Shown in pieces: positions 33,344-44,982 of a stretch of 64,000 nucleotides of DNA; positions within the stretch are counted from its first letter, which is position 1, and the number at the start of each line of letters is the position of its first letter. The stretch is from Liopterus haemorrhoidalis (Eukaryota > Arthropoda > Insecta > Coleoptera > Dytiscidae): the NCBI GenBank assembly GCA_963971575.1, contig OZ020616.1, forward strand, positions 16,709,575 to 16,773,574, read 5' to 3'. The notes beneath the pieces were generated by a model, which made no database searches, was not told the origin of the DNA, and saw only the letters and a program-made list of their open reading frames with translations. A program made the position numbers and the translations under genes.

Positions 33344-34440
33344 CCTACGAAATCCTAGACATTTCTATATGTAATTATATTCGTAAAGTCTGTTCCTTTG
33401 ATTTAGGCGGAACTAGATTTTCAATTCTAGTTACTTTTACCGATTGATTGAAGCTTTTGATCGTTTTGTTTAGGAAAAGCCAACTTCAATATATAAAAAA
33501 ATAACTAATGACAACTTACAAAAATGAAAATTCCGGTTAGTTGCGCCTAATCATTTGGAATAGACTGTACAGTCTTAGAGAATAAATCTGCAAAATATTG
33601 TTCAAATCGGTCAAAGGATATAACAGTGTCTAAAGTTTCTTTTTTAGGCCTACGAAACCCTAGATATTTTTATATGTAATTTTATCCGCAGTTTCTTAGA
33701 GAATAAATTTGCAAAATATTGTTCATATCGGTCAAAGCTTACGCTTGTTAATGCTTACGAAACCCTAGACATTTATGTATGTAATTATATTCGTAGATTC
33801 TTAGAAAATAAATAATTTTCATATCGATCAAAGGATATAGAAGTGTCTAGATTTTCTTGCTTATGCCTACGAAACTCTAGACATTTCTATACGTTGTGTT
33901 ATCCGCAGATTCTTAGAGAATAATTCTGCAAAATATTTTTCATATCGATCAAAGAATATAGGAGTGTCTAGAGTTTCTTATTTATGTCTACGAAATCCTA
34001 GACATTTCTGTATGTAATTTTGTCCGCAGATTCTTCGAGAATAAATGTGCAAAATATTTTTCATATCGGTCAAAGAATATAGGAGTGTCTAGAGTTTCTT
34101 ATTTATGCCTACGAAATCCTAGACATTTCTGTATGTAATTTTGTCCGCAGATTCTTCGAGAATAAATGTGCAAAATATTTTTCATATCGGTCAAAGAATA
34201 TAGGAGTGTCTAGAGTTTCTTATTTATGTCTACGAAATCCTAGACATTTCTGTATGTAATTTTGTCCGCAGATTCTTCGAGAATAAATGTGCAAAATATT
34301 TTTCATATCGGTCAAAGAATATAGGAGTCCCTTGTTTATGCCTACGAAACCCTAGACATTTATGTATGAAATTATATTCATAGATTCTTAGAGAATAAAA
34401 CTGCAAAATATTGTTCATATCGGTCAAAGGATATAGGATT
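33344..34440 (+). repeat. 121-bp tandem array, eight units
   Basis: Units start CCTACGAAAYCCTAGACATT and pass through a TTCTTAGAGAATAAA-like block to ATATCGGTCAAAG. Starts are at 33344, 33649, 33754, 33866, 33987, 34108, 34229 and 34341. Three spacings of 121 bp are near identical and others are shortened to 105-112. The first spacing is 305 bp because a 182-bp MITE plus a TA sits in it; without it the spacing is 121. The 14-mer ACGTCACAATGTTA flanks the array at 33301 and 34474. Confidence 0.9.
33386..33567. mobile_element. 182-bp palindromic MITE with TA TSD
   Basis: Inverted ends MAGTCTRTTCC with an inner GGCGGAACTA/TAGTTGCGCC pair are flanked by TA (33384-33385, 33568-33569). Relatives lie at about 48935-49110 and 61441-61560. 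The TA target and short palindromic form suggest Tc1/mariner-type mobilisation. Confidence 0.75.
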
Positions 34441-34487
34441 GTCTGCCAATCACAAGAACCTCCGGAAAAATTGACGTCACAATGTTA

Positions 34488-35100
34488 CTCAGATTACATA
34501 CAGACACTTGCTAATTATATACATATGTACGATAGCAGATTTACAAAATATTTTGTAAAATCGGGAATTCGTACTCCGAAGGACGCTTGTAAAAAATAAC
34601 CTCGATTGGATCTTGCATCAGCAAAATTATTTATGGATACTGCTTCCTAATATTGAGCCGGATGTGGAAAAATGAATCTCATTGCATCAGGTCTATCCTT
34701 CACATTAATAATTTTGATATTACTCAATCAAGTACTTTTAGATGCTTTTGTTAAATTACATGTATTTTATAAAATAAAAATTTAAATAAAAAAAAAAAAT
34801 GTATTAAAATTTAATTCTTAATGTATAATTTTTGACTGACAATATCGCAGGGGGGGGGCTGATGAAATAGATGTTCTAAAAAGGGCGTGAGCCCATAATC
34901 GTCTGGGAAACAATAGCTTAGACAAATTAACATGGGCCGTATAGAAGAGGAAAGTTTTCAACAATCTGAGGAAAAGAACGGAAATAAGGGAGTAAACATT
35001 TACTTGCAAATACATACAGTGGAAACCGTTTAATATGAAACCGTGGGGACCAAAATATTTTACATGCTAAAGAAATAAACAAAATTGCTCATCAATATAT
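34488..35100. other. AT-rich intergenic DNA
   Basis: A G10 run lies at about 34850-34858. I see no gene or bounded repeat. Confidence 0.5.
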
Positions 35101-35102
35101 TT

Positions 35103-35230
35103 ACCGACCGTCACATATATAGAGAGAGGTATTGTAATCATACCAATTTTGACATTTCGAGATTTTTACGAATAAGCACAAATTCGGCTTTTTGTAACAC
35201 GAACCAACTGTTTTTACCGTGATGTCAGTC
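35103..35230 (+). repeat. single arm of the tetranucleotide-foldback family
   Basis: ACCGACCGTCACATATATAG, followed by GAGGTATTGTAATCATACCA and TTTTGACATTTCGAGATTT, matches the arm at 14560-14640. No inverted partner is found nearby. Confidence 0.65.
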
Positions 35231-35986
35231 CGTAACTCCGTCTGTTGGTCTATCGACCTGTGGACACATCGCTGGCTGAGTTCCATTCTGTTCTATGTCC
35301 ACTTTTGCAATAAATTGAATTATGAGTGCCACATTTATCTATGAGACAAAATGTACATACTACATCATACCATGTCCATTTTCTACTCCAGTACTTTGTA
35401 AAACTATATTATTTTTTATTCTATCTCTCTTATATGGTATAAATTTTGAGCGTTTATATTTTATGTCCATCAACCAATCACAGCCTTGCGTTTTGTGGAC
35501 ATAGAATATTCGCGTAGAATTCTACATCTACGTGAATATATAAGTAGGCAAGGCGTCAAAACGTAAACGTGAAATACAAAAATATTAATATTCTACTTTA
35601 ACGTTTCTATTTCTACGCCCATCTACGTCTGATTAGAAACCCTAAAATGCATTTTACTATTATTTATTTCTTCACTTAGACGTAGAATTCTACGTTTACG
35701 TCAATTGGAAACTAGGCTTTATCCAGAAAAATATTATCTAATTTTACGTTACTACATTCATTATTTCAGTTATTGCAATAATAATTTTAAGTTAAAAAGT
35801 GATTATTATAATTTATATTATTTTTTATGAAAATATGAATAAAATGGTAAGGAAATTATAATAATAGTTACTATAATTTTGTATGCTAACGTTAAATAAA
35901 AATATTCTTTCTTTGAAGATGTGTTTTATTTATAATAGAGGTGTAGTTTCGGACATAAAATAAAATATCTGCATTTTGTTATTATA

Positions 35987-37291
35987 CAAGGTGTCTCAAA
36001 AGAAATTTTATATTTATTTAGCTTACTTCGTGAACGCAACGTATCCGAGGGGCGCGGGGGATATGTCAATCGGTAGCCTGGCTCTTGGGAATTTAGTCGC
36101 TATGGAGCGTTTCTCGGGAGCAGACCGCGCGTTATGCGTGCGAGAGTTTTACAAAAACGGTGATTCGGCGACTTAGCGCGTAGAAAATTCTGCAGTATTC
36201 GAGGTTTTCGCCACTTAAATGATGCGCCAAGCATTCCTCTCATTCGACATTGGGTTAAAAAGTTTGAAGAGACTGGTACAACGCTGGATAAATCAAAATC
36301 CGGGCGACCTAGGTCATCAAGAACGGTAGAAAATGTGGAGAATGTTAATCAGTCTGTTCGTGATGACCCGAACCTTTCAATTCGGAAGCGCGCAAGTGCT
36401 TTAAATGTGCATAGATCATCATTACATCGCATTATGCACAAAGACCTAAAGCTGCACCCCTACAAAATTCAATTGGTGCAAGAATTAAAGCCCCAAGATG
36501 CCAGTCAGAGGCTTAATTTCGTAAATCAGGTGATTGAGCGATTTTCAACGTTTACCAACATTTTGTTTTCGGATGAAGCTCATTTTCATCTTAATGGCCA
36601 CGTAAATAAGCAGAACTTCCGCTACTGGAGTGCAACGAATCCGAAACGCAAACATCAGAAACCCCTACATTCGCCTAAAGTGACCGTATGGGCTGCGATG
36701 TCGGCGCGAGGAATTATCGGCCCTTACTTTTTTGAAGACGAAAGGGGGCGTGCAGTTACAGTGAATTCAGAGCGTTATGTGGAGATGTTAGACAACTTCT
36801 TGGTACCTGAACTGCAAAACTCCTGGCTATAACCAAAGAACATGGTTCCAACAGGACGGAAAAACTTCACACACGTCCAATATGTCTGCCACGTGTTCGT
36901 GAAATTTTCTCAGGCAAATTGATCTCCCGGAGAGGTGACATAAATTGGCCTCCACGCAGTCCAGATTTAACCCCTATGGACTTTTTCCTATGGGGTTATC
37001 TTAAATCTAAAGTTTACGCCAATAAACCGACTTCACTGGCGCATTTGAAAGAAAATATCCGTCACGAAATGGCAGCCATCTCTGAGTCCACCTGCCGAGA
37101 CGTCATAAGTAATTTTACTGTTCGATTAAATGAGTGCCGAGAACGCGAGGGTCTACATTTAGACGATATTATTTTTAAGAAATAAATCCCCAAAATGTGT
37201 ATTTTAAGAATTAATAAACATTATTTCTATATACGGCTTACTTTTTTTTTAATCGATCCACTAAATATAAAATTTCTTTTGAGACACCTTG
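35987..37291 (+). mobile_element. mariner family M1, copy B (near full length)
   Basis: Inverted ends CAAGGTGTCTCAAAAGAAAT are flanked by TA (35985-35986, 37292-37293). The two ends are perfect over about 28 bp. At 1305 bp this is the longest copy and the only one covering the whole transposase gene. Small coding deletions inactivate it. Confidence 0.9.
36102..37185 (+). pseudogene. M1 transposase, copy B with three small deletions
   Basis: All domains are present in order: N-terminal HTH (MERFSGADRALCVREF), second HTH (RASALNVHRSSLHRI), ILFSDEAHFHLNGHV (first Asp, ~36570), FQQDGKT (second, ~36855) and RSPDLTPMDFFLWGY (third, ~36965). The end is GLHLDDIIFKK. Compared with copies A and C, one base is missing near 36174 (ACTTAGCG for ACTGTAGCG). 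Two are missing near 36825 and two near 36885. The ancestral protein would be about 362 residues. The lesions are few, so inactivation looks recent. Confidence 0.85.
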
Positions 37292-37521
37292 TAGTACATT
37301 TTCCTTTTATTCTATGTCTTAATAAAAAAATTATGTTTTGTTAATAACTATTAGTAATTTATATTTTTTATTGTATAAATAAATTCCTAATTACTTATAA
37401 AAAATATTAAATAAACTAAAAACACAAAAATAAAATATGGTTTTGAGATCTGTTATGTCAAATTTTAAAATGTCAATAAAGTAGAAAAAGTGGACATAGA
37501 ATAGAATGGAACTCAGCCAGC

Positions 37522-37972
37522 GGCATGTAGAGTAAATTGAATTGAAAAGATTTTTAGGAAATTTCATATTTAAGCTTCATCAATTATCAGTATTTGATTT
37601 TGTCAATTTGTCAACTCAAAGTAATGCGGTGAAATTCAATACTATTCAATTATCTACTATTAATTTACTATCATTTAAATTATAATATCATTTAAATATA
37701 ATTTCAATAAATTAATAACATACAACCCACACGAAATAATATGCAATATAATTTAATTATTGTTTACTTGTTATTTTGAAAATAACAATGAACTATGTAT
37801 GTAGTGATACCGGAAATGTTTGATTGGACAAAGAATCCAGGAAACACGGTAGTTTGACATCAAAATCTGTTTTCCTATCAACAATGTTGCCCCTGTATAG
37901 CTGCAACTAATCTAACGCTCGAGGCTACACAATTATCTCTAAGGGGAAAAGTTAGGAGTATTATCATTATTT
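37522..37972. other. AT-rich intergenic DNA
   Basis: Nothing supported is visible. Confidence 0.5.
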
Positions 37973-38497
37973 TTAGGATTTTGTAGGTATAACCAAAAAA
38001 AACCTTATACCGTTATTTTGTCGTCTGTCTGTCTGTCTGTTCGGTAAAAATTGTAGCCAAACGGCTAAACTTAGAGAGTTGAAATTTGGCATGCTTGTAC
38101 AACTCTTTGACCCGCACATAGGAAAAATACTAAAACATCTAAAAAACATATCCCCATAAAAATATAAACAAATATATTCTCATCGAAAAAAAAATATTTT
38201 TTTTAAATTCTGTGTAGGGTCAAATGAAAGCACTTAGTACGTGAATTAACGGTCAATATTTTATTTTTGCATAATAAATTATTTTGAAGCGATTTTTGCC
38301 AAAATTGTGCAAAACAAAAATTGTCCCACACTCTGTAGCCCAGATGGTTTAAACTAAAAATCTGAAAAAATTCTAAGTAATGTACATTGGTGTGAACCGG
38401 AATAGTACAACAGGAATTTTTGATCAAATTATGTTATCGGAAAATAACGCATTTTTTGTGTTTTTTGTAGTTATGTAACAACACACTAGACTAGAAG

Positions 38498-38569
38498 GCG
38501 CATCCTGATCTAATGGATAGCTTGTTCGCCTACTACGCAGCGAACTAAGGTTCTCTCCCGGGCAGAGGA
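38498..38569 (+). repeat. tRNA-like module in repeat X, copy 2
   Basis: GATCTAATGGATAGC fits an A box and GGTTCTCTCCCGG a degraded B box. GTTCGC and GCGAAC can pair as an anticodon-like stem with an oversized loop. It is not a functional tRNA. Confidence 0.45.
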
Positions 38570-38618
38570 GACAATTTTATTTTTTGTTTTTTTCCATTTT
38601 TATTTTGTCAAAATTCTA

Positions 38619-38980
38619 TACTCTGTCTCAGAAAGAGTTATAGTAATAAATCTTTTTGTCATGCAGTTACCAGTGGCGTGCACATTTTAAACACGTTTAA
38701 ATTGGTTTTGTGTATTTCTATATTACTATTTATCATTTTATTAAAGGCACGCCTGTGACCATATTTATCATATCATTAAACGCACGCCTGTCACCATATT
38801 TTTCCTCAAAATTTTATGGTAAATTTTTTATGATCTATTGTGTTTAACCCTAGTTCTAATTCCCATATAAGATGTGCGGCACACTCGGTTGTTTTTAACA
38901 ATATTTCGTTTCGAACTATTCATATTTTGTGGGCTACAAATAATATATTTTATTACTATCAGTCTTTCTGAGATAGAGTA
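38619..38980. mobile_element. TA-flanked MITE inside repeat X
   Basis: The inverted ends TACTCTRTCTCAGAAAGA extend about 30 bp and are flanked by TA (38617-38618, 38981-38982). It is 362 bp and non-coding. A near-tandem GGCACGCCTGTGACCATATT block repeats at 38747 and 38783. Confidence 0.7.
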
Positions 38981-39963
38981 TAGCTACTAACGGCATCTAT
39001 GTTTAATTTCTTAAGTTACACGAAAATATCTGACAGTTTTTGTGAATAAACTAAATTGACTCTATAGTACAGTGTTTCTCAACCAAACACGCACCCCGGA
39101 CCAGTATAATACATAATTTCCTAACGCGGACCACTAAAAAAAGTGTTGGTTCATTTTTTGCAAGAAAACAAATATATTTAATGTGCCACTAAAGACATTT
39201 ATTTTATTTGTAGAAAATCACAGAAAGTTTACAGAAAATAAACAAAATATAAATCATTTACATAAAAAATAGTTATATTTTGGCAAATGTTGCATTTAAT
39301 TTTTAAGAGCGTAAATTTAATAACCAGTTGGAATTGCTGAAATTATATTTTCATTCTATGTATCATGTGTACGAAACCAGCCGGACAGAGCATATGACTT
39401 AAACAACCAATGGAAGCCATAGGCGCAATTTTCAAAATATTAATGAACCTTGCTGTATAAAAAAATACTGCACATATTTAGAAACCTAAATAATGGTATA
39501 AGGTATTCGAATTAAAATTAACAAAAAAATATTTTCACATTAAAGCTTAAATTAACAGACGATAAATTATTTTAAAAATATCGTTCGTTTTGCCGTTATT
39601 ACTACAAAGCAAAATTTGCCCTACACACTCAGCATGCCGCCTTTACTTATTCATACTTCACATAAATTTTTTCCTTATATCATCTATTAGTATTTTGCAG
39701 TAAGATGTCTCATAAAATTGGGTCAACTTTTATCAAAAAATAACTGTTAAAATTAAGTGCAATTGGGCGTAAGCTTTTATTCATAAAATTTAAATTGGGT
39801 ATAATAAGACATAATATGACAAACTAAGCCGTCTGACATCTTAAAACATCTGCCCACAATACAGTAAATCCTCGGTAACACTAACCCGATCAACGTTGTT
39901 TCGGTATAACGGTCTTTGATGTACAGGCATACAGTAATAGTGGTGCTAATATATGTTATAGAT

Positions 39964-40539
39964 CAGCGGTTCTTAAACTGGGGTCCGCGTAGACATTACC
40001 GGGGGTCCCCGAAACAATTTTGACATGAACTTTACATCCCCCAACTTTTCGCTTTTATTCAAATAACTCATTTAATACAAATCCTACATGGTCAAGACAT
40101 TTTGTATTTGTTGTTATCTAACTAGTTATTGACGTAACTAGACAATAATTAGTAAAAATTTTATTATTTTTATTCAACTGCAAATTATTTACAGAAAACA
40201 TATTATAATAAAAACTATTTTGACCAATATTTAACCAAAAAATGTTTGTATGAGTTTAACGTATTATAATTTGTAACTTTTTTAATTCTGTTTAGTACTA
40301 TTTTTATTAATTTTGTTTTTTATTCTATATGCTAATAAAAATGTTCATCTCTATAAATGCGCACGACCATTTATTAAAATAACCAGTGCCTATGAGATTA
40401 TTTAGCCAGAAATTAAGTTTCAAGAACGACGTAAAATGACTAGGGTTGGGATGGGGTCCGCAAAATAATGTTGTTCAAAAAAAATGTTGTTCAAAAAAAA
40501 TGTTGTTGGCCTCGGACTACATAAGTTTAAGAACCCCTG
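39964..40539. mobile_element. hAT-like element, 8-bp TSD with one mismatch
   Basis: The inverted ends CAGNGGTTCTTAAACT are flanked by TTATAGAT (39956-39963) and TTCTAGAT (40540-40547). It is 576 bp and non-coding. The TGTTGTTCAAAAAAAA block repeats near 40470-40500. Confidence 0.75.
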
Positions 40540-40608
40540 TTCTAGATAAAAACACACACAATAATATAGTCAACGCCAACGGGTACGGTCCAGCCACTTA
40601 GTCGGAAT

Positions 40609-41099
40609 TAGACAGGGGTCGTTCATGAACGAACCGGCTCAGTAAACTGACCGAAGTGACACGGTTCACCAAATTGAAATAAGCCGGCTCACGGCTCACT
40701 GCATAGTTTCAAGTGTCAAGGATACGATTGATCGTGCGATTGTGAGCAGTGGCCGAAGTGATCCGGATCTGGATCGCTGTCATGCTGAACTTCGCGAGAA
40801 CTCGGCTTGTAATGTATTATCATAAAGTGTATTTTTTCATCCACATATAGGGCAGTTTATTTGAAACTAATGGGCTTAGTCTGTATTTTCTTACAACCAT
40901 ACTATATAAAAATATTAAAAATATTGCCCAAATAAACATCGCTATAAACTTAACACATCTGGTTTAAAATACAGTAGCTACATAAAGTGAATTGTTTGTT
41001 TAATAGTAAACAAACAACCCGGCAAAAATGTTAGATAATTCATTTCTATAGATTTTATTTATTTAACTTCATTATTTCTTTATAACAAGATAATGAGGA

Positions 41100-41151
<52 letters not shown>

Positions 41152-41521
41152 ATTTGTCAATAAGTCATAATTTACGTCTTAAATTCATACTAAGAATTAT
41201 TAACAAGAATAAAGGTAATAAAGCGGCAAATACTCAGACGTTTTTATCCTATTTATTCAACTCGACCAAACAATTCTGCTTTGCGTTGTCTGTTCATATA
41301 ATGCAAGAGCCGGCTGAACGACGTTCTACCTACATATTGTAAACCAACAACCGTGTTGAACGGTGGGAGAACTAACAACTGACCGACTCATTTCTCGGGG
41401 ACACGTTTACTTAGCCGTATCACTGAGCCGGATCACTGAGGCGGATCAATGAGCCGGCTCAGCAAACTGGACGGCCTCTACTGATCCGGTTCCGCAAACT
41501 GAGCCGAAATTCCCATCTCTA
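40609..41521 (+). mobile_element. hAT-like element H1, copy 1, perfect 8-bp TSD
   Basis: GTCGGAAT flanks it exactly (40601-40608, 41522-41529). Its right end, inverted, is TAGAGATGGGAATTTCGG; the left is the degraded TAGACAGGGGTCG. GAGCCGG/CCGGCTC motifs recur near both ends, likely subterminal transposase sites. It is an inverted relative of 47100-48150 and shares even its central (GA)n run. Non-coding. Confidence 0.8.
41104..41149 (+). repeat. (GA)n microsatellite
   Basis: About 22 GA units lie inside element H1. The homologous place in copy 2 holds (CT)n at 47607-47642, so the tract predates the spread of the family. Confidence 0.95.
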
Positions 41522-41789
41522 GTCGGAATGTCTTCTATATTAATAAAATTGGAGGCTATATTATTATATCTATTTTTATTTTTTCTTCGCCATATTTGTT
41601 TTATACCCATTTCAGTTGATTTTAAGATGATATCCGAAAGAAAATCAATTTTTGTCTGTCTGTCGGAGATTAACGCAAAAGAGTCTGGACATATATTCAA
41701 GTAATTTGGTATTATTATAGTGTAAAACCAGGATTCGAACATAGGCTATATGACATTAAAAAAAATATATTTATAAATCGGAAACAAAT

Positions 41790-42009
41790 GGTAGTCGGAG
41801 CATATGGTCCAGACATCGCACCATCCGACTACCATTTATTCTGCTTTCTACAAAATTCCCTTAACGGAAAAAATTTCGCATCTGTGGACGATATCAAAAT
41901 TCACCTGGACAGATTTTTCGAGAGAAAAGACGGAACCTTCTAGAGAGAGATGGCATTATGAAATTGCTGTACGATGCCTGTGCAAGTGATCCATCGTACA
42001 TTTGATAAT
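41790..42009 (+). pseudogene. mariner transposase C-terminal fragment
   Basis: The frame from 41803 reads YGPDIAPSDYHLFCFLQNSL, then FASVDDIKIHLDRFF. This is the end of an insect mariner transposase, with the third catalytic Asp in the YGPDIAPSD block (usually YSPDLAPSD). It stops at 41943, and homology seems to go on in another frame. No terminal repeats are seen. Confidence 0.75.
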
Positions 42010-42129
42010 AAAAGTTTTTTTTAGAATGTATATGTTATTGAATAAAAAGTGAAAAACAAAAAAAAAAAAACGGACTTATGTAACAACCATATTTATAAAC
42101 GTCTTTTATTCAATGAGATTTTAAATAAC

Positions 42130-42639
42130 TAATTTTTACCGGCCATCAGATATAGTGAGCGATATTGTAATCATACCAATTTTGACTTTGGCATCAAGGC
42201 ACACACCCTACAAGATTTGCAGATTTCTTCTGGGACATCCTGCATATTGTAGATTGCTTTTCTCAATAGACCTGACCAGTGATGCTATAGTATATGCGCC
42301 AAGTAATGACGTCAAACCAATAGAAATACGACTTGCAGCCGGTTCTACGTCCGTTGCGCATGCCACGTCACTGGCCAGACTTCGTGGGAAGAGCACTCTA
42401 TCTACATGTTACTTCAACTTACTTTTGAATAGTTTGTATAAAAGGACACACACCTGCAACAAAAAATGTAATATTAACATTATTTAATAACATATTACAG
42501 CATAGCACGGTTAACAAATGCCTGTAAAAATTCCGTGCTATGTAAAACCATGCTGTATAAAACATTATTTCTTTTTAAATTTTAATGGCATTTGCTGCTG
42601 TGGCAATTAGCCAGGACAATTTTTATTTGTGAAAAATTC
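42130..42639. other. foldback-arm fragment and a 10-bp hairpin
   Basis: ATATTGTAATCATACCAATT at about 42160-42182 belongs to the arm of the foldback family of 14558-15185. CATAGCACGG (42501-42510) and its inverse (42533-42542) form a hairpin with a 22-base loop. The 110-codon ORF at 42155-42487 has no recognisable domain. Confidence 0.5.
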
Positions 42640-42710
42640 CATGCTTGAACGGGTTTCGAATCCTAGACCTTAGCAACGCAGAGCACATGTGTTAAAACTA
42701 CGCTACGCCG
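42640..42710 (-). repeat. tRNA-derived SINE-like segment
   Basis: On the minus strand GGCGTAGCGTAGTTTTAAC fits an A box and GGATTCGAAAC a B box, about 35 bases apart. Pairing of the acceptor arms is poor. Confidence 0.5.
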
Positions 42711-43071
42711 GTTATTATTGAATATAATTGTATTCACTTATTGTTTATTTGGCGTTCACTTTCTCCTATGTTCCTTGTTTTTTGCATAATTAAACAGTAT
42801 TTTTATATTTATTTTACCAATATTTTAAAATTGTTAAAGCAATTTTTAAATTCAAAATCCTGTAACAAACATTTTTTATCTTTAAAATTTCATTATTATT
42901 AAATTTTATAAAACCTAACAAATATTTAATATTGTCAAACGGTCATAATTCTGATTAATTATTTACTGACCGTCACATAAATGGAGGGAGGTATTGTCAT
43001 AATACCAATTTTGAAAGCAAAAAACTAAATTGTATTCGGCCCCAAAAAAATCATGTATAGTTCATTCCACG
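42711..43071. other. AT-rich DNA with foldback-arm fragment
   Basis: At 42964-43015, TACTGACCGTCACATAAATG and GAGGTATTGTCATAATACCA match the foldback family arm. Nothing else is supported. Confidence 0.5.
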
Positions 43072-43079
43072 TTTATCCG

Positions 43080-44172
43080 TAGAGCCCTGCAAATCCGCGG
43101 ATATCCGCAACTTTTCTGCGGATGCGGATAAATTATCATTTAAACCAAGCGGATGCGGATTAAATGACATCCGCTTATCCGCAATATCCGCGTGAACATT
43201 AAATCTTCGGTTACTTTCGGAGAAACAAGCAATTGTGTTCTGACTACGCAGTCCTCGGTTATTTTCGGTTGTCTGTATATACATGATATTTTGTAGCATT
43301 CAATCTCACTTTATGTTATTTTTATTAAGACAATTGTCCATGATCAAGACTGAGTTGAGACAATCAACTTAACTTTCTTTTTATTATTGAATATATTATA
43401 GAAAATAATATTTTGGACAAAAGTTTCCTGGTTCACTTTCGACGTAATTCTTCCTACCTCTGCTCTAATTCTGGCTTTTAAATCTGATAAAGGTTTTTTT
43501 GTTACATAAGACTGATTAGTAAGTTTTATTTAAATACCAAAATTTACCTACATAATTTTTTCTCGAAAATTTTATTATGTAACCTGTCAATTTTTTTATA
43601 CTACCCGAAGTAAAAAGTCTTGCAGATCCCAAAAATTTGAAAAATGACACATGTTGCTATTTGAAAAAGTTGCAACGCCTAACTCATGCGCGAAATGGCG
43701 TAAGAGAATTACTTGATCCTAAAAATATGAAACACCTTCTATCAAGTAACTTTTCTGTTATTTTTTTTTTTTAATTCAATTTTAAAAAAAGCAGGACGCC
43801 ACTTACTCCCTACAAAAAAGAACGCTTAGGCCCCCCAAAATTGTTATCTCTCTCTAGATTTAAATAAGTTATTAACGCATCTAGGCCTTAAAACTTTTGG
43901 GGTCCCTTAGGGTTAGTAATAAATAAGCTGGTAAATCCAAAAATGTTCAGTAGCGTTTTAGAGCAGAGATTACCTAAACAGGCGAAATATGTTAGTTCTT
44001 TCCAAACTGACAGCAAAACCTCTAGTGCGGATAGTGCGGATATTTTTGCAGATGCGGATCGGATGCGGATTTGTTATTTACAAAAGCTGCGGATGCGGAT
44101 CGGATGCGGATCATGGATGTGCGGATGCGGATCGGATGCGGATACAGAAAAGCTTATCCGCGCAGGGCTCTA
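43080..44172. mobile_element. hAT-like element with ATGCGGAT subterminal repeats
   Basis: The inverted ends TAGAGCCCTGC are flanked by the identical octamer TTTATCCG (43072-43079, 44173-44180). Both subterminal regions are dense in GGATGCGGAT and ATCCGC motifs, especially 44030-44160, probably transposase-binding clusters. The 1093-bp element is non-coding; ORFs at 43943-44325 are translations of the repeats. Confidence 0.85.
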
Positions 44173-44270
44173 TTTATCCGGAATGACTCTTACCTTTGTA
44201 AACTGCTAACCAATAAACTCAACAGGTGGTCGGTGGTTAGGATAATCATAACAAAGGAATGGGCATTGAG

Positions 44271-44974
44271 TAGGGTTACCAACCGTACTCTTTCAAGAGT
44301 ACATGTACTCTTTTTGAGTAAGTAAAATTATGTACTCTTACTTTTTCTAAAAATTCAATAAAAGAACACATAAAAAAAAAAATTGAAGAAATGAAGAATT
44401 TTTAAAATTGTCAGCTGATTCAAAATGGATTAAATATTTTGAAGAAAGAAATCAGACAACATCTTCAGAATTCCGAAAGATATATTCTTTTTTTTCCTCT
44501 CGATTCCAGCGCACAACGCAAATGCGGAAAGGATTTTCAACATGAAGAAATAGACTCTTGCAAGAATCAGTAAAAAACTTACTGATGGTACAATTTAATT
44601 TTAAAAATTTTAATATTGAACAATTTTTTAAATATTGTGTGGACAATAAACATTTGTTAAAAGAAGAAAACATTTGTGAGAAGCAAAACCAAATATGATT
44701 TTGCTGATCGTTCGTTAGTAAATTACGTTTTGTTCGTCGTATAATATGTTTTGTAATAAGTATATTGTTTATTTTTGTTTACATTGTTTATTTTGATTTT
44801 TTAACTACATGTATTTCGTATCTTAGCAATTTTTTATTTATTAAATATATAAATGACTTGACGAAAATGATAAGACGATAGTTAGTAGGTACGTAGGAAT
44901 TGCTATATAAAATATGGGTACGATTTTTTTTTATAAGTGTACTCTTTTTGGACTGGGCCGAGTTGGTAACCCTA
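44271..44974 (+). mobile_element. hAT element with transposase remnant
   Basis: The inverted ends TAGGGTTACCAAC are flanked by GCATTGAG (44263-44270) and GCATTGCG (44975-44982), an 8-bp TSD with one change. Two subterminal copies of GTACTCTTT lie at each side. Inside is a short remnant of the transposase C-terminus. Confidence 0.8.
44480..44690 (+). pseudogene. hAT dimerisation-domain remnant
   Basis: One frame near 44511-44560 reads IPAHNANAERIFNMKK, then a stop, then TLARISKKL. It matches the (I/L)P.SNA..ER.FS core of the hAT C-terminal dimerisation domain. Only about 60 residues are recognisable, with several stops. Confidence 0.6.
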
Positions 44975-44982
44975 GCATTGCG

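Larger units (their letters stand above)
35271..37521. mobile_element. TIR element hosting mariner copy B
   Basis: The inverted ends GCTGGCTGAGTTCCATTCTR continue to TTCTATGTCCACTTTT, about 37 bp, at 35271-35307 and 37485-37521. Mariner copy B lies inside, so the host alone is about 0.95 kb and non-coding. The palindrome GTAGAATTCTAC occurs twice (35514, 35682). I could not define a TSD. Confidence 0.65.
37973..39560 (+). repeat. dispersed repeat X, copy 2, with insertions
   Basis: It begins TTAGGATTTTGTAGGTATAA followed by a GTCTGTCTGTCTG run. It then shares the landmarks of copy 1 (inverted) and copy 3. Compared with copy 3 it is interrupted between 38616 and about 39265 by a TA-flanked MITE (38619-38980) and a truncated hAT-like end starting CAGTGTTTCTCAACC at 39070. 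It resumes at TTATATTTTGGCAAATGTTG. Confidence 0.65.

Noticed and set aside
33344..34440. CRISPR-like array
   Set aside because: The whole 121-bp unit repeats with no unique spacers, and the DNA is eukaryotic.
43943..44325. ORFs rich in Asp, Ala, Arg, Met and Ile repeats
   Set aside because: Translations of the GGATGCGGAT subterminal repeats.
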